A DNA stretch of 31,907 nucleotides from Rhizoclosmatium globosum (Eukaryota > Chytridiomycota > Chytridiomycetes > Chytridiales > Chytriomycetaceae): positions 1-31,907 of the forward strand of contig MCGO01000333.1 in the NCBI GenBank assembly GCA_002104985.1. Direction: 5' to 3'. Shown one piece after another: positions 22,021-31,907 of this stretch. The position numbers and the translations under genes were made by a program. Within the stretch, counting starts at the first letter, position 1. Each line of letters opens with the position of its first letter. The notes under the pieces were generated by a model. It was not told where the DNA came from. It searched no databases and saw only the letters and a program-made list of their open reading frames with translations.

Positions 22021-22094
22021 AGTAAGTAATATGTAAAATCAGATTTGATAGAATAGTTGTGTTCAGATGTCACCCACTTTTTTGTTTTTTTCCT

Positions 22095-22111
22095 GAGAGA
22101 GAGAGAGAGAG
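22095..22111 (+). repeat. (GA)n microsatellite
   Basis: About eight GA repeats directly before the UTP14 start codon (ATG 22114), probably in its 5' leader. Confidence 0.8.
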
Positions 22112-22113
22112 CA

Positions 22114-25100
22114 ATGAAGGGCAAGAGCAAGAGCAAGAGCACTGCCGTCGCCAAAACACGGCCACGCAAGAGCAAGGCCGAGAAGCAGGAGCAGCGACTC
22201 CTCCGCAGCGGGGTGGTGGCAATTCGGAGCGCATGGATTCGATGGAGAAGTACGACATTCACGAAGTGTCCTCGGTTGAAAGCGACGACGACGAGGACTT
22301 GGACGACGAAGAAGCGTTCAACGATTCGGACGAAGAACGTTTTGGTTCGCACTTTGTCAAACTGGATTCGATTGGTTCAAAGGCGGCTCAAAGAACAAGA
22401 ACAAGAACACCGACAACAGCGATGATGATCTGCTCAACGAGGGCGGCCCAAAGAGGAAACGCGATCTGTCTGAAGACGAAGAGACGAAGAAGAAGACGAA
22501 GAAGAAGAAGATTGGGGCTCGGACGACGGCGAAATGGTGGTGCGTTGTTGCTTTCTTGGATCAAACAATGATTCGCATCAAACCAAAACACAATTGTCAA
22601 TTAGGATATTGCTGATCTGCTCTCGTCTGGCCCCGCAAAGGCCGTGCCAGTCAATCCTTCCTATGCCCTCAAAAAGAAACAAGCTGCAAAGGACACCTCG
22701 GATCCTGCCATATTCTCCTTGCAAAACACGAGGACGATGAAGACAGCGACGATGACGACGACGATGAAGAAGACGACGACTTGTATGCTTCAGACGACGC
22801 GGAAACAAACGACAACGACCAAATTCAATCATTTGTCTCTTCCCTCGACTCAAAAGGAAAGCCGGATGCAAAGAAACGGAAAGTGCGTATTGAAGAAGCG
22901 ACAGAAGCGTACGAAGAATCAGAATTCAATCTCAACTCGCGTACTTCAAAAACTTCATCGCTGGAAACGCAAACTCGACTTTACGGATCTGATGGGAACT
23001 GTCGGTGGAGACGCTGCATTCTTGAACCTCCGTAAACAGCTCACAGAGTTGGCTCCCGGAACCGAGAACGCCGGGAAACCTGGTCTCCGTGCTGCAGGAA
23101 CCGAAGCAGCCCCTCTCCCCACCCGAATCCAAGACCGTATCGGTCGTGAAGCCGCCTACGAAGCCTCCAAAAAAGAAATTGAAAAATGGCAAGGAATCAT
23201 CCAAAAGAACAGAAAAGCAGATCAACTCGACTTTTCAACAACTACTTTCGGGGAATCTGCATCCGCCGTTGTTTCCTCTGCCGCCCTCGTCAGTCAATTC
23301 AAACCTCAAACAGACATGGAACAGGAAATCGCCAGAATTCTGCAGGACAGTGCGTTGAATGAGAAGAAGCAGATGGAGTTGGAGGATTGGAAATGAACAA
23401 ACTGAGTCCAGAGGAAATTGCTGCGAAGCGTCAAGAGCTTGTGCGTTTGCGGTCGCTTGCCTTTTATGCGGAACAGAAGGCAAAAAAGGTGGCGAAAATC
23501 AAAAGTAAGACGTACCGCAAGATTCACAAAAAGGATGCCATGCGGAAGGCGGCTAAAGAAGGGGTGGTGAAATGTCTCTGGAGGAGTTGAATGAGTTGGA
23601 TCCTGAAGCTGCGAGAGAGAAGGCGGAGAAGTTGCATACTGACCGAATCAAGGTTTGGTTTGTATTAAGAAGAAACTCTTAATCTAACCATTACAACACC
23701 ACAGGAACGCATGACTTTGAAACACAAGAGTACTGGTAAATGGGCCCGAAAGATGCTCTCTCGAGGAGACCGCGATGACGAGGTAACCACACAACATCAA
23801 CTACTCCAACACAACCCTATCAAACTCACATCTTCTAACTCCCCCTCACCAATAAAAAGACCCGCCAAGCCCTCATGGACCAACTCAACCAATCCCAAAC
23901 CCTCACCCGCAAAATCGCCGGCCTCGAATCCGACGAAGATTCCGACGCCCTCAACGAATCCGACACCGAAGACGCGCTCGCATCCTCCCGACAACGCCTT
24001 GCTGACCTGGAGGACCAGATCGGAGAGGACCTGGAGAAAGCGGTTCCGAAGAAGGGCCTTTACGCCATGAAGTTCATGCAGAGGGGGTTGGAGAAGCAGA
24101 TGAAGGAGAGTCGGGAGATGCTTGCGGAGGCGAGGCGGGAGTTGGAGGAGGAAGGGGTTGGGTATGATTCTGATGAGGATGATGCACCCAAGGTTGTTAA
24201 GAAGAAGATTGTTCCTGTGAAGGCTGGAGTTGGACGAATGGTGTTTGGTGGGGAGGAGGAGGAGCTGGATGGAGGTGGTGACGATGATGGGGAGGAGGAT
24301 GATGGTGAGGATGTTGATGGGGGGAATCAGATTTCGAGTGCACAGTTTAACGTGAAAATGGCGAAACCGATTTCGATTGGGAAGGGTGGGGAATCATTTG
24401 CTGGTAAGCTTTGTCTCGTGAGTTCTGGGATGCATTAACTAATGTATTTATTCAGTTTCGAAATCGAAAGACTCGACCTTCTCCGCCAAGATTTCGAACG
24501 CTGTGTTTGGAGATGATCCAACTGCGTCAAAGCCAACAAAGAAGGGGAAAGCTTCTAAACAAGAACCTGTCGTCGAATCTACTCCTGATATTTCCGCACC
24601 TGCACCTTCAAAACTTTCCAAACAATCTGCAAACAAAACAAAGGACGATGACGAATCAAATCCATGGCTCACTGTTACCGCAACCACCAAAAAATCAACG
24701 AAAGCTGGAAAAGACACTCACACCGACAAGGCTCTTGACAAAATGAACAAAGTCAAGCAACTCCAAAAAGCATCAGAAACAATCGCAGACTTGGACGTTA
24801 CCCTCAACTTGGACGGAGTCCGAAAACTAGAAGTCGTAAAACCAAGTACCACCCCCACAATCCCCACCCCTTCCACATCAACCAAAAAAGAAAAACCAGC
24901 ACCCAACAAAATTGTCGTAATGGGACCCGTGAAACCGGGCGCCCCAAAACCAAAACCCGCCCAACTCCTTCCCGACCCAAAACCAAAACCAAAACCTACA
25001 ATCTCATACGACTCCGACCAAGACTCTGACGACGCCGCCACATACACCAAAATCGCCAACAATTTGTCCACGCGAGCGACGTTGCGACTCTCACCCAACG

Positions 25101-25657
25101 CGAGCTCATGCAGATTGCGTTCGCAGGAGACAACGTAGCCGCGGAGTTTGAGGAAGAAAAGCGGAAAGTTGAGGAAGCGGATGCACCTGAAGTTGTGGAC
25201 GCGACGTTACCCGGGTGGGGATCATGGGCTGGAAATGGGGTTGAACCCAAAGTCGGGTTGATTACGGAAGTGAAGAAGAAGGCGGGGAGTATTGAGAAGG
25301 AGAAGAGGAAGGATTCAAAGTTGAAGGATGTTATTATTAATGAGAAGAGGGCGAGAAAGGTAACTGGTCTTTAATTTCTCTTCTGTGCTATTAAGGTTTC
25401 TAACGTCTCGATTCTAGTCAACTAAATACCTGGCGAAGGATCTTCCATTCGGTTATGAATCGCGCGAACAATATGAACAAGCGATTCGTATGCCGCTTGG
25501 TGTGGAATGGAACACAAGTGCATCTCACGCTAAACTGACGGCACCTAAAGTCGTGACAAAGATGGGAACTATCATCAACCCGTTACGGTTGGCTGCTGCA
25601 AATACTGGGCAGAAGAAACGGAGCGAAAAGGAGAGTGATTTCAAGACTAAGAAATAA
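22114..25657 (+). CDS. UTP14: UTP14, U3 snoRNA-associated SSU processome protein (about eight frame breaks)
   Basis: Exons 22114-22539, 22605-23652, 23705-23782, 23860-24403, 24456-25359 and 25418-25657, about 1080 residues; all joints except the breaks agree in frame. UTP14 acts in 18S rRNA maturation and activates the helicase Dhr1. Landmarks in order: Lys-rich N-terminus, acidic tracts (DDDEDLDDEEAF, EEDDDLYASDD), KLDFTDLMGTVGG, RIQDRIGREAAYEASKKE and KWQGIIQKNRKAD, MNKLSPEEIAAKRQELVRL, KIKSKTYRKIHKK, RMTLKHKSTGKWARKM, then FAGDNV, DATLPGWGSWAG, DVIINEKRARK, and TAPKVVTKMGTII at the C-terminus. The frame is lost by one base near 22210, 22383, 22483, 22724, 22962-22973 (two), 23388, 23569 and 25064, every time correctable by one added base in a short run. 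Confidence 0.9.
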
Positions 25658-25870
25658 AAAAATATTTGGGGCATTTTCACAGAGTTTCGTTAGTTGTATT
25701 CTTCAAAGTTGTGAAGCACCTTCATTTGCATTGTCTACCATTGTCACAATATTGTACCTTGACGAATTATGCGACAATGGACAGATGGCGTATGGCCTTT
25801 AAAGCAAGACCATTCATTTTGAAAAGCCTTGGAATTTAAACCATCAATTGAAAAAGAGTTTCTTGAAACA

Positions 25871-26738
25871 ATGGACATTGCCGCCTCCATTATGACAGCC
25901 AACACCGCCCTATCCTTCTCCCTCTTTGTATATCTACTATACTTCCTACTCTCCAAGCAAACCAAATCCGACCGAGAAAACCTCCGCGTCATTTGCAACC
26001 TATGTCTAATCGGCGGAATCACTGGTTCACTAGGACTATCCATCGTGAAACTAACGCGTCAACTCCTCGGAACAAACACCATAATCGGCATCCAATTCCA
26101 TCTCCAACAGTTCTTCCAATGCTCCGTCGAGTTCGCCTACATTCCTTATTGTGGGCGCGGTCAAAAGATATTGTCCGAAGACAGTCTCCGAACCTGTTTA
26201 AATGCCTTCGGGTGCTTGTTCCTGTCTTTCTCGTGCTTTCGTATATCCCGTTCATTACGGCTATCGTTTTCTCAAACTGGAAAAGCGCGTTGGCTATTGG
26301 AATAGATGTGTACATGATTTCAACGGGGTTGGTTGGACTGTCTATGCTTGTGTTTGACTTGATTCTCATCAAATCGTTTGTTCAATTCCAGTGGTCAATG
26401 GGAAGTGATGGGCAGAATAAGTTGGTGATTATCTCTCAACATGGCTTGTGGCTACGTTTCTTTGTATTCTTGCTTTGGGGTCTTTCGGAGCTACAGCATT
26501 GCTTGGAATTGAAACTGAGTTATCTGATATTTCGATATCGACAACGTATTTTTTGTTTACGATGGTTTGGGGGAGTTTGCTGTTGATGAAAGTGCGATTA
26601 CATCATGCTGTGGATGAGGCTCCAGCAGATAAGCTCGCGCAAGAGATAAAAATGAGTGAAAAGAGGATAAGTGAGCAGGATTTGAGTTCGAAGGATAGTC
26701 CAGTGAGTAAGTTTGGAGGGGAATCAACGGTAAACTAA
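25871..26738 (+). CDS. Seven-transmembrane protein, copy 1 (two frame breaks)
   Basis: ATG 25871; about 289 residues once two missing bases are allowed for, near 26152 (TGTGGGCG for TGTTGGGCG, in the PYCWARSKD motif) and near 26448 (GCTTGTGGC). The paralogue next door shows the intact reading. Hydrophobic segments: FSLFVYLLYFLL, CLIGGITGSLGLSIV, IQFHLQQFFQCSVEFAYIPY, LVPVFLVLSYIPFITAIVF, STGLVGLSMLVFDLILI, FLCILALGSFGATALLGI, TTYFLFTMVWGSLLLMK, then a charged C-terminal tail (DEAPADKLAQEIKMSEKR). Known receptor motifs (DRY, NPxxY) are not visible. A chytrid-type GPCR-like role is inference from topology only. Confidence 0.7.
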
Positions 26739-26897
26739 AGAGTCCACCTGCAAGTCTACCTCGAAGCCCCTACCGAAAACAAGATGCAGTTTTTTAAGCC
26801 AAGGTTTTTGGTTTAGAATAAATATCGCACCAATTATTTCTTGTTCAATTCCCATTGTTCAAAGTCATTGTTCTCCCAACACAACCAGGCCACACCA

Positions 26898-27812
26898 ATG
26901 CTGCCCCAATTTGCCATCGTGATTGCCACAATTGTAATATCTGTTCTATTACTGCTCTCTTTCATCGCGTTCGTGTTATTAAAAAAGGATCGAACCAAAG
27001 ACAAGGAATCATGGTTTAGTTTATACAATCTATGTCTTGGATTTGGGCTCGTCAGTTGCTTGGGTCTTTCAGTAACGAAGCTTATACGTCTGCTCACAGA
27101 TTCTCATGATATGATGTATGTTTTACAGTACTTTTTCCAGTGCTCGGTTGAGTATGCGTATGTACCATACTGTTGGTCAAGGTCCAAGGATATTGTTCGA
27201 CGATTATTTCCAAAGACATATAGAGTACTTGGATATCTTGTTCCTTTATTCCCGCTGGTATGCTATGCTCCTCTTGTGGGTGCGCTTGTCTATACAGTTT
27301 GTACCGATACTATCGGTAAAGATGCAGGAGCTGCAATTCTAACATACTCGAATGCAGTTGTTGCAACGTTGCTTATGGTTTTTGATTTGGTTCTGGTATC
27401 AGCGTTTATTCATTTTCAAAGCACTATGGGCGCTGATTCCTGCAAGAAACTCGTTATCATCGCACAGCATGGCTTAATCGCGTCTTTTTTTGGTCTTGTA
27501 GCTATTGGATTTTTTGGCGCAACTGCAGTTCTTGGGATTCACAGCCCACGATCTGCTGTGACTGTGCCATTGACCTATTTGACATTGACAATCGAATGGG
27601 GAACACTTTTAATCATGAAAATACGAATACTTTATGTGGTTGAATCAAAAGCCATAACCAACTTGCAAAAGACTGTCCGCGAAAGTGAAATACGCGTGAA
27701 AACACTGAAGAGCAAGGGGATTGATTCAAACCACCGAATGACGTCTTCCCAAGTCACGTCACAGCTTGAAATACGAGCAAATACGGGGAGTACCATTAAT
27801 GTTCGTAGTTAA
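26898..27812 (+). CDS. Seven-transmembrane protein, copy 2
   Basis: Single exon, 304 residues from ATG 26898 (MLPQFAIVIATIV starts TM1; the upstream in-frame ATG at 26841 adds an unlikely Ser/His-rich lead). Seven spans by eye, including FGLVSCLGLSVTKLI, YFFQCSVEYAYVPYCW, LVPLFPLVCYAPLVGAL, VATLLMVFDLVLVSAF and FFGLVAIGFFGATAVLGI. Conserved with copy 1 are FFQCSVE(F/Y)AY(I/V)PYC, RSKDIVRR, MVFDL, KLVII(S/A)QHGL and WG(S/T)LL(L/I)MK. The cytoplasmic C-tail is predicted helical and charged. No known family recognised; the block of residues shared with copy 1 marks it as a lineage-specific family. Confidence 0.75.
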   Translation: MLPQFAIVIATIVISVLLLLSFIAFVLLKKDRTKDKESWFSLYNLCLGFGLVSCLGLSVTKLIRLLTDSHDMMYVLQYFFQCSVEYAYVPYCWSRSKDIVRRLFPKTYRVLGYLVPLFPLVCYAPLVGALVYTVCTDTIGKDAGAAILTYSNAVVATLLMVFDLVLVSAFIHFQSTMGADSCKKLVIIAQHGLIASFFGLVAIGFFGATAVLGIHSPRSAVTVPLTYLTLTIEWGTLLIMKIRILYVVESKAITNLQKTVRESEIRVKTLKSKGIDSNHRMTSSQVTSQLEIRANTGSTINVRS

Positions 27813-27820
27813 ATCTATTG

Positions 27821-27826
27821 AATAAA
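27821..27826 (+). terminator. AATAAA between the 7TM copy 2 and MEMO genes
   Basis: AATAAA sits in the 22-bp gap between the 7TM stop (27812) and the MEMO start (27835), so the 7TM transcript must be cleaved inside the MEMO gene or end extremely early. Confidence 0.5.
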
Positions 27827-27834
27827 AGAAGGAA

Positions 27835-28836
27835 ATGAGTGCAGTTCGTAAAGCAAGCCACGCAGGATCTTGGTATTCCTCCAACCCAGATGATTTGAGT
27901 GCCAGTCTATCTGAGTGGATTCAAGAAGCAAACAGCTCTCCGACACCATCTGTCAAGGTTCTGATTGCACCGTGAGTGACGAGTGTGTGTCTTGATCCCA
28001 ACCAACCCTTGTTTAGCCATGCAGGATTCTCATACTCGGGACCTACTGCAGCCCACGCCTACTCCAGAATTCATCCAAATGCAGTTGATACTGTCTTTGT
28101 GCTTGGTCCCTCACATAAAGTGTACTTGGATGGCTGCGCTCTAACAAGATGCAACGAATACGAAACTCCGCTGGGGAATCTTGAAATAAATACCGATGGT
28201 GTAGTAGCACTCCTTCTATTGCTGACACTAACCTGATGCCTAGTGGTGAACGAACTCTACTCAACTGGTCAATTCTCATGGATGTCTCGTGCCACCGACG
28301 AGAATGAGCATAGCATCGAAATGCATCTTCCATTCATCAAATTGGTTATGGATCAAAAGGCGAATGGGCCTTACAGAATCGTCCCTATTCTAGTGGGATC
28401 CATCTCGTCAGCCAAACACGCTCTATTCGGTCGCATCCTTTCGCCGTATTTCGCAAAGTCGAATACTCTTTTTGTTGTCTCATCAGACTTTTGTCATTGG
28501 GGATCTCGATTCGACTACATGCCACAAAACCCACCAGCTCCTATTTATAAACACATTGAGGCTCTGGATCATGAAGGAATGGGACTGATTGAGCAATTGG
28601 ACGTGTCGGGATTTAATGCGTATCTTTCTCGGACAGAAAACACAGTCTGTGGTAGACATCCGATTCAAGTCCTTCTGCAAACTATTGCTGCAGTTGCAAT
28701 GAGAGGCAGCAGTGAAAGCGTACAGGCTGAGAATAGCTTTGATATGAGATTCGTGCATTATGCTCAGAGTGGGAAGGTGACGACTCCACGGGAGAGCAGT
28801 GTGAGCTATGCAAGCGCCATCTGTACCTGCAAGTAG
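27835..28836 (+). CDS. MEMO1-like protein
   Basis: Exons 27835-27971, 28017-28198 and 28244-28836 (two 45-nt introns) give 303 residues (human MEMO1 is 297). Conserved segments: HAGSWYS, APHAGFSYSG (His47), GPSHKVYL (His79), ENEHSIEMHLPFI, SSDFCHWG, and TVCGRHPI (the third ligand Cys context). In animals and yeast MEMO binds copper or iron through two His and one Cys and acts in redox and motility signalling, related to extradiol dioxygenases. The three ligand contexts are all present, so metal binding is likely. No targeting signal; cytosolic. AATAAA follows at 28858. Confidence 0.92.
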
Positions 28837-28857
28837 AATCGAATGTATCTCTTTACG

Positions 28858-28863
28858 AATAAA
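28858..28863 (+). terminator. AATAAA poly(A) signal of the MEMO gene
   Basis: Hexamer 22 bp after the MEMO stop and 30 bp before the RAD51C start codon. Confidence 0.5.
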
Positions 28864-28893
28864 TCCGTGCATTAAATGTTGGATTTGTGAAAA

Positions 28894-30301
28894 ATGATTC
28901 CAACAGCACCACTTCCTCGACCCATCTCCACCTTCACCATGGACGCCTCAACAAGGACAACACTCACAGGACTGGGCGTAAGAAACTCGCATGATGTGAT
29001 TGCACTCGCAGAAGCTGGAAACGGTACGGCTTTGATTTCAACAAAGATGCTTCCAGCTAACAGAACATCATCTGTGCAGTCCAAGCTCGAAGTCTCCTTC
29101 CTCAAGCGGGACCTGGTACAAACCCTACTCCATCCAACCAAACCATCCAACCAAACCTTCTTTAACACTTCATCTTCAAAGTCCCGTTCGCATCCGTTTC
29201 CGCCTTTGACGCGCTCAAATCCGAAGGAAAGCGCGGCGTGATCAGCACGGGTTCCTGCGCAATCAACAAACTGTTTCGCGGTGGATTTCCAACGGCGCAG
29301 GTGACGGAGCTTTGTGGGCCGCCCGGCGTTGGAAAGACTCAGTTTGGGTGCGTTGTCGTTGGTCTTTGACGTGGATATCTAACGAAGTCTTTGCTAGCAT
29401 GCAAATGTGTGTGAATGTGCAGCTTCTGGTGGGAAAGGGCGGTGTTGGAGGAGAGGCAATCTACATTGGTGTGTTGTGTTGTGTACCTGTTCTCGGACAT
29501 CCAACGAAGGATGTTTAACTACTCATCTTAGATACGGAAGGATCGTTCTCGGTGGATCGAGTTGCTGAAATGGCTGCAGCTTCAGTAGATTCTCAAACTC
29601 CGAATCTTGAAGATGATGAAAAGGAAGCTCGACTAAATGATATACTCACCAAGATTCAAGTATTCCGCGTTCATGATCACATCGAGCAAACGGCGCTCTT
29701 AAATCAGCTTGAAGATGTCATAAAATCAAATCCTAAGGTTGATTCTATCCCTCTATGGCCTTCAACTGACATCTGGCGTGCATTCAGATCAAGTTGATTG
29801 TACTCGATAGTATCGCGTTTCACTTTCGTCAAGGGTTTGCTGATATGGGATTACGGTCGCGATTGTTGTCGAGCTCTGCACAAATCTTGAGAAAGCTTGC
29901 CGGAACATATGGGATTTGTGTATGTGTCATTGATTTCATATTTCCATTTGATAACTGAAACTCCTTAGGTGCTTGTGGTGAATCAAATGACAACGAAGAT
30001 GGTAAAAATGGGAAACCAGGATGTTTCGACATTAGTACCTGCTTTGGGTGATAGCTGGGGTCATGCTTGTACAAATCGAGTGGTCTTGTTCTGGCGAAAT
30101 GGAAACCGGTACGTATTGATCTTACTTTGAGAAGTTCGGCTTATTTAAACTTGATTGGAATAGACAAGCAATGCTGGTCAAGAGCCCGAACTTTCAGGAG
30201 GATGTTGCAAATTACGACATAAGTGTAAGGATTCTTCAGTTCCTGACAACATTATTTACTTTATTTACCAGACAAGCGGAATTTGCGATTTGCAGGAATA
30301 A
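28894..30301 (+). CDS. RAD51C-like recombinase paralogue
   Basis: Nine exons (28894-29023, 29080-29115, 29182-29347, 29398-29468, 29532-29737, 29788-29919, 29969-30108, 30164-30224, 30272-30301; introns 47-66 nt) give 323 residues, no frame break (human RAD51C 376). The exon 2 boundaries were chosen as the only ones that keep the frame. Walker A GPPGVGKT at about residues 101-108, IDTEGSFSVDRV, Walker B LIVLDS at 206-211, VVNQMTTKM, PALGDSWGHAC and WRNGNRQAMLVKSP agree with RAD51C, including the family's ALG(E/D)SWGHA. It acts in homologous recombination in BCDX2/CX3 complexes with other RAD51 paralogues. The 29738 donor (GTTGAT) is unusual. The C-terminus is shorter than in animals; no nuclear localisation tail is evident. 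Confidence 0.9.
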
Positions 30302-30348
30302 AAAAAGAAATATTATAAAACTTTGTTTGCTTGCTTACCCACAAAACG

Positions 30349-31907
30349 ATGTCTCACTCATCAACCAGCCCGTAAGCCTTAACCGCTGGCGATCACATTC
30401 AAATTAACCAGTGCGTACCTTAATAGTAGGGCTTCGGTTGAGACGCTTCCGCCCGAAGTACTTGGCCAAATCATCACGCATTTGCCAATCAGCAAGCAAC
30501 TCGTCGAAGTCGGCCTTGCTTCAAAAACAGCATTCGCACCCTGGATATTCAACGACGTTCTATTTGCCACCACGCACATCAAGTATTGGCTCGCGCTCAA
30601 CCAGGCAACGTTGAAAAATGTTCCTGATCTCCTTTGCACCCAAGTTGACGAGGATGACGGCGATGAAGAGTATTTCAGTGACGAAGGAATGGCTGACATT
30701 CAATATGGCTTGAAGACATTCCGTCCACCTGCTTGGGATAATATGCCACTGGCATACAAAGCTGGATTCTACAACCTTGCCTTCACGGCTGCAACAGAAG
30801 AACTGACGGATTCCAAACAACCCAAAACATTCTATGCAATCGCGAATTTCCCAATCATGAAGAACCTGGTGTTATCTCACAAAATGGCGTTGATGGTCGT
30901 GCAAAAGTTGGTTTCAATGAAGAATTTCAGTTTACAGGGAAACCGTATCCTGACTTGGAGTTGCCATTTCGGTCATTTGGATGCTGTCAAAGCAGTGCTA
31001 ACTCAACCTGGCTTGGTGATAGACAAGGACAGTGGTTCAGATGCGATGAAACAGCTATAACTTGTGGCCATAATCACATCCTGACATTCCTTCTATCCGA
31101 TCGCCGTTTATTTTACCCCTCGTGCTTGATAGATGCTGCAGTCGGTGGGTACTTGGGAATGGTCAATGCTCTGTTGGAAGATAATCGTGTTGATCCATCT
31201 CTGTATGAAAATCGTGCTGTCCGACTTGCGTGTTCATATGGAAACACTGCAATTGTAAAAAGACTTGCTGGAAGATCCTCGGGTCGACGCCACAGCAAAG
31301 AACTGCTCCGCATTGCTGATTCCAACCAGAAACCAGTATTGGTCCGTGATTGACCTTCTCCTCAAAGTTCCCGGAATGGATCCAACTGTGGAAAACAATT
31401 TGCTTTTGTGTGTCGCGTGCGCTGAAGGGAAGCTGGACATTGTCGAACAGCTGTTGAAGAATTCAAATGTCAATCCAGCATCTGAAAATAATCAAGCGCT
31501 TATTGTAGCTTGCAATCGAGGGCATACGCAAATTGTGAAGAATTGTTGGCAGTAGAAGGAGTTGATCCTACCGGTGGAGGAAACGCGGCCGTGGAACAAG
31601 CTGTGATGTATGGTCAAACTGAGGTTTCCAGTCTACTCCTCAAATATCCCAACGTGCGCGCGACAGCTTCCGTAAACGCCTTGAACTTTGCTCTTGATGA
31701 TTTCGCCAGCATGGGAGACTCTGTGTTAGTGCAAGAAATCTTAGACACGAGTGAAAATGTCGATCCAAACAGATACCCAACGTTTTCAAACGCATGTTTA
31801 AAAGGACAGGCTAATATTGTGCAGATTCTGCTGGATGATGGGCGAGTTTGCACAACGAAAATGAATTTCTTGGATGAAGTAAATCATACGATTCTCAAAA
31901 TCCTCCT
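30349..31907 (+). CDS. F-box plus ankyrin-like repeat protein (three frame breaks, 3' end beyond window)
   Basis: Exon 1 30349-30371, a 40-nt intron, then one long exon. An F-box-like N-terminus (VETLPPEVLGQIITHLPISK, ASKTAF) is followed by a linker with an acidic segment and at least six ankyrin-like repeats with the chytrid-type pattern A-x4-AC-x-G-x3-IV-x2-LL-x-DPRVDP (for instance VDPSLYENRAV, LACSYGNTAIVKRL, CAEGKLDIVEQLL). Breaks: one base missing near 31053, one extra near 31266, one missing near 31540; the reading frame is otherwise continuous to the window end at 31907. F-box proteins recruit substrates to SCF ubiquitin ligases; the repeats would bind the target. Start chosen because it alone joins in frame to the F-box; only 47 bp after RAD51C. 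Confidence 0.7.

Noticed and set aside
22114..25657. Programmed -1 ribosomal frameshifting in UTP14
   Set aside because: Eight or nine separate sites in one essential gene, no common slippery heptamer or adjacent structure, and no stop-codon rule; simple base loss in short runs explains it better.

Overview
The window looks like the nuclear genome of a filamentous or zoosporic fungus, most likely a chytrid. Genes are packed tightly, introns are short (about 40-77 nt, GT-AG, often with a CTAAC/CTGAC branch site), and the household genes are fungal-type. These are argininosuccinate lyase, a GID-complex RING subunit, UTP14, SEM1, MEMO1-like and RAD51C. Secreted PF04185 acid phosphatases, GT61 glycosyltransferases, lineage-specific 7TM proteins and an F-box/ankyrin protein surround them. 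The chytrid assignment is inference; no ribosomal or mitochondrial marker is present.

Layout. 1-6.4 kb (+): a giant modular surface protein, open at its 5' end. Four copies of an eight-cysteine module are separated by Ser/Thr-rich mucin-like linkers, one of which is a 24-bp minisatellite. 6.67-7.0 kb (+): SEM1/DSS1 in three small exons. 7.0-7.9 kb (+): a multi-pass membrane protein. 7.95-8.6 kb (-): a headless pappalysin-type metalloprotease. 8.7-10.4 kb (-): six-exon argininosuccinate lyase. 10.3-12.4 kb: two copies of a duplicated block (ASL 5' end plus acid phosphatase 3' end) flanking a small B-lectin gene. 11.9-17.1 kb: three intact acid phosphatase paralogues, with a CFEM-like type I membrane protein between the first two. 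17.5-19.1 kb (-): MAEA/Fyv10 (GID E3 ligase), divergent from a tandem pair of GT61 glycosyltransferases (19.1-22.0 kb, +). 22.1-25.7 kb (+): UTP14. 25.9-27.8 kb (+): two tandem 7TM paralogues. 27.8-28.8 kb (+): MEMO1-like. 28.9-30.3 kb (+): RAD51C-like. 30.35 kb to the end (+): an F-box/ankyrin-like protein cut by the window end.

There is no operon-like logic. The visible themes are local tandem duplication (phosphatases, GT61, 7TM, the ASL/phosphatase block), a strongly secretory content (mucin-like protein, phosphatases, lectin, CFEM-like protein, glycosyltransferases), and very short intergenic spaces (22 bp between the second 7TM gene and the MEMO gene, 38 bp between MAEA and the first GT61).

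A recurring anomaly is that many otherwise conserved reading frames are interrupted by single-base losses in short runs of one base. The clusters are at 0.93-1.63, 7.1-7.6, 13.7, 21.2-25.1, 26.1-26.5 and 31.0-31.6 kb. ASL, MAEA, the phosphatases, MEMO and RAD51C are entirely clean. Because the essential UTP14 gene is the worst affected, uncorrected assembly deletions are the likeliest explanation.
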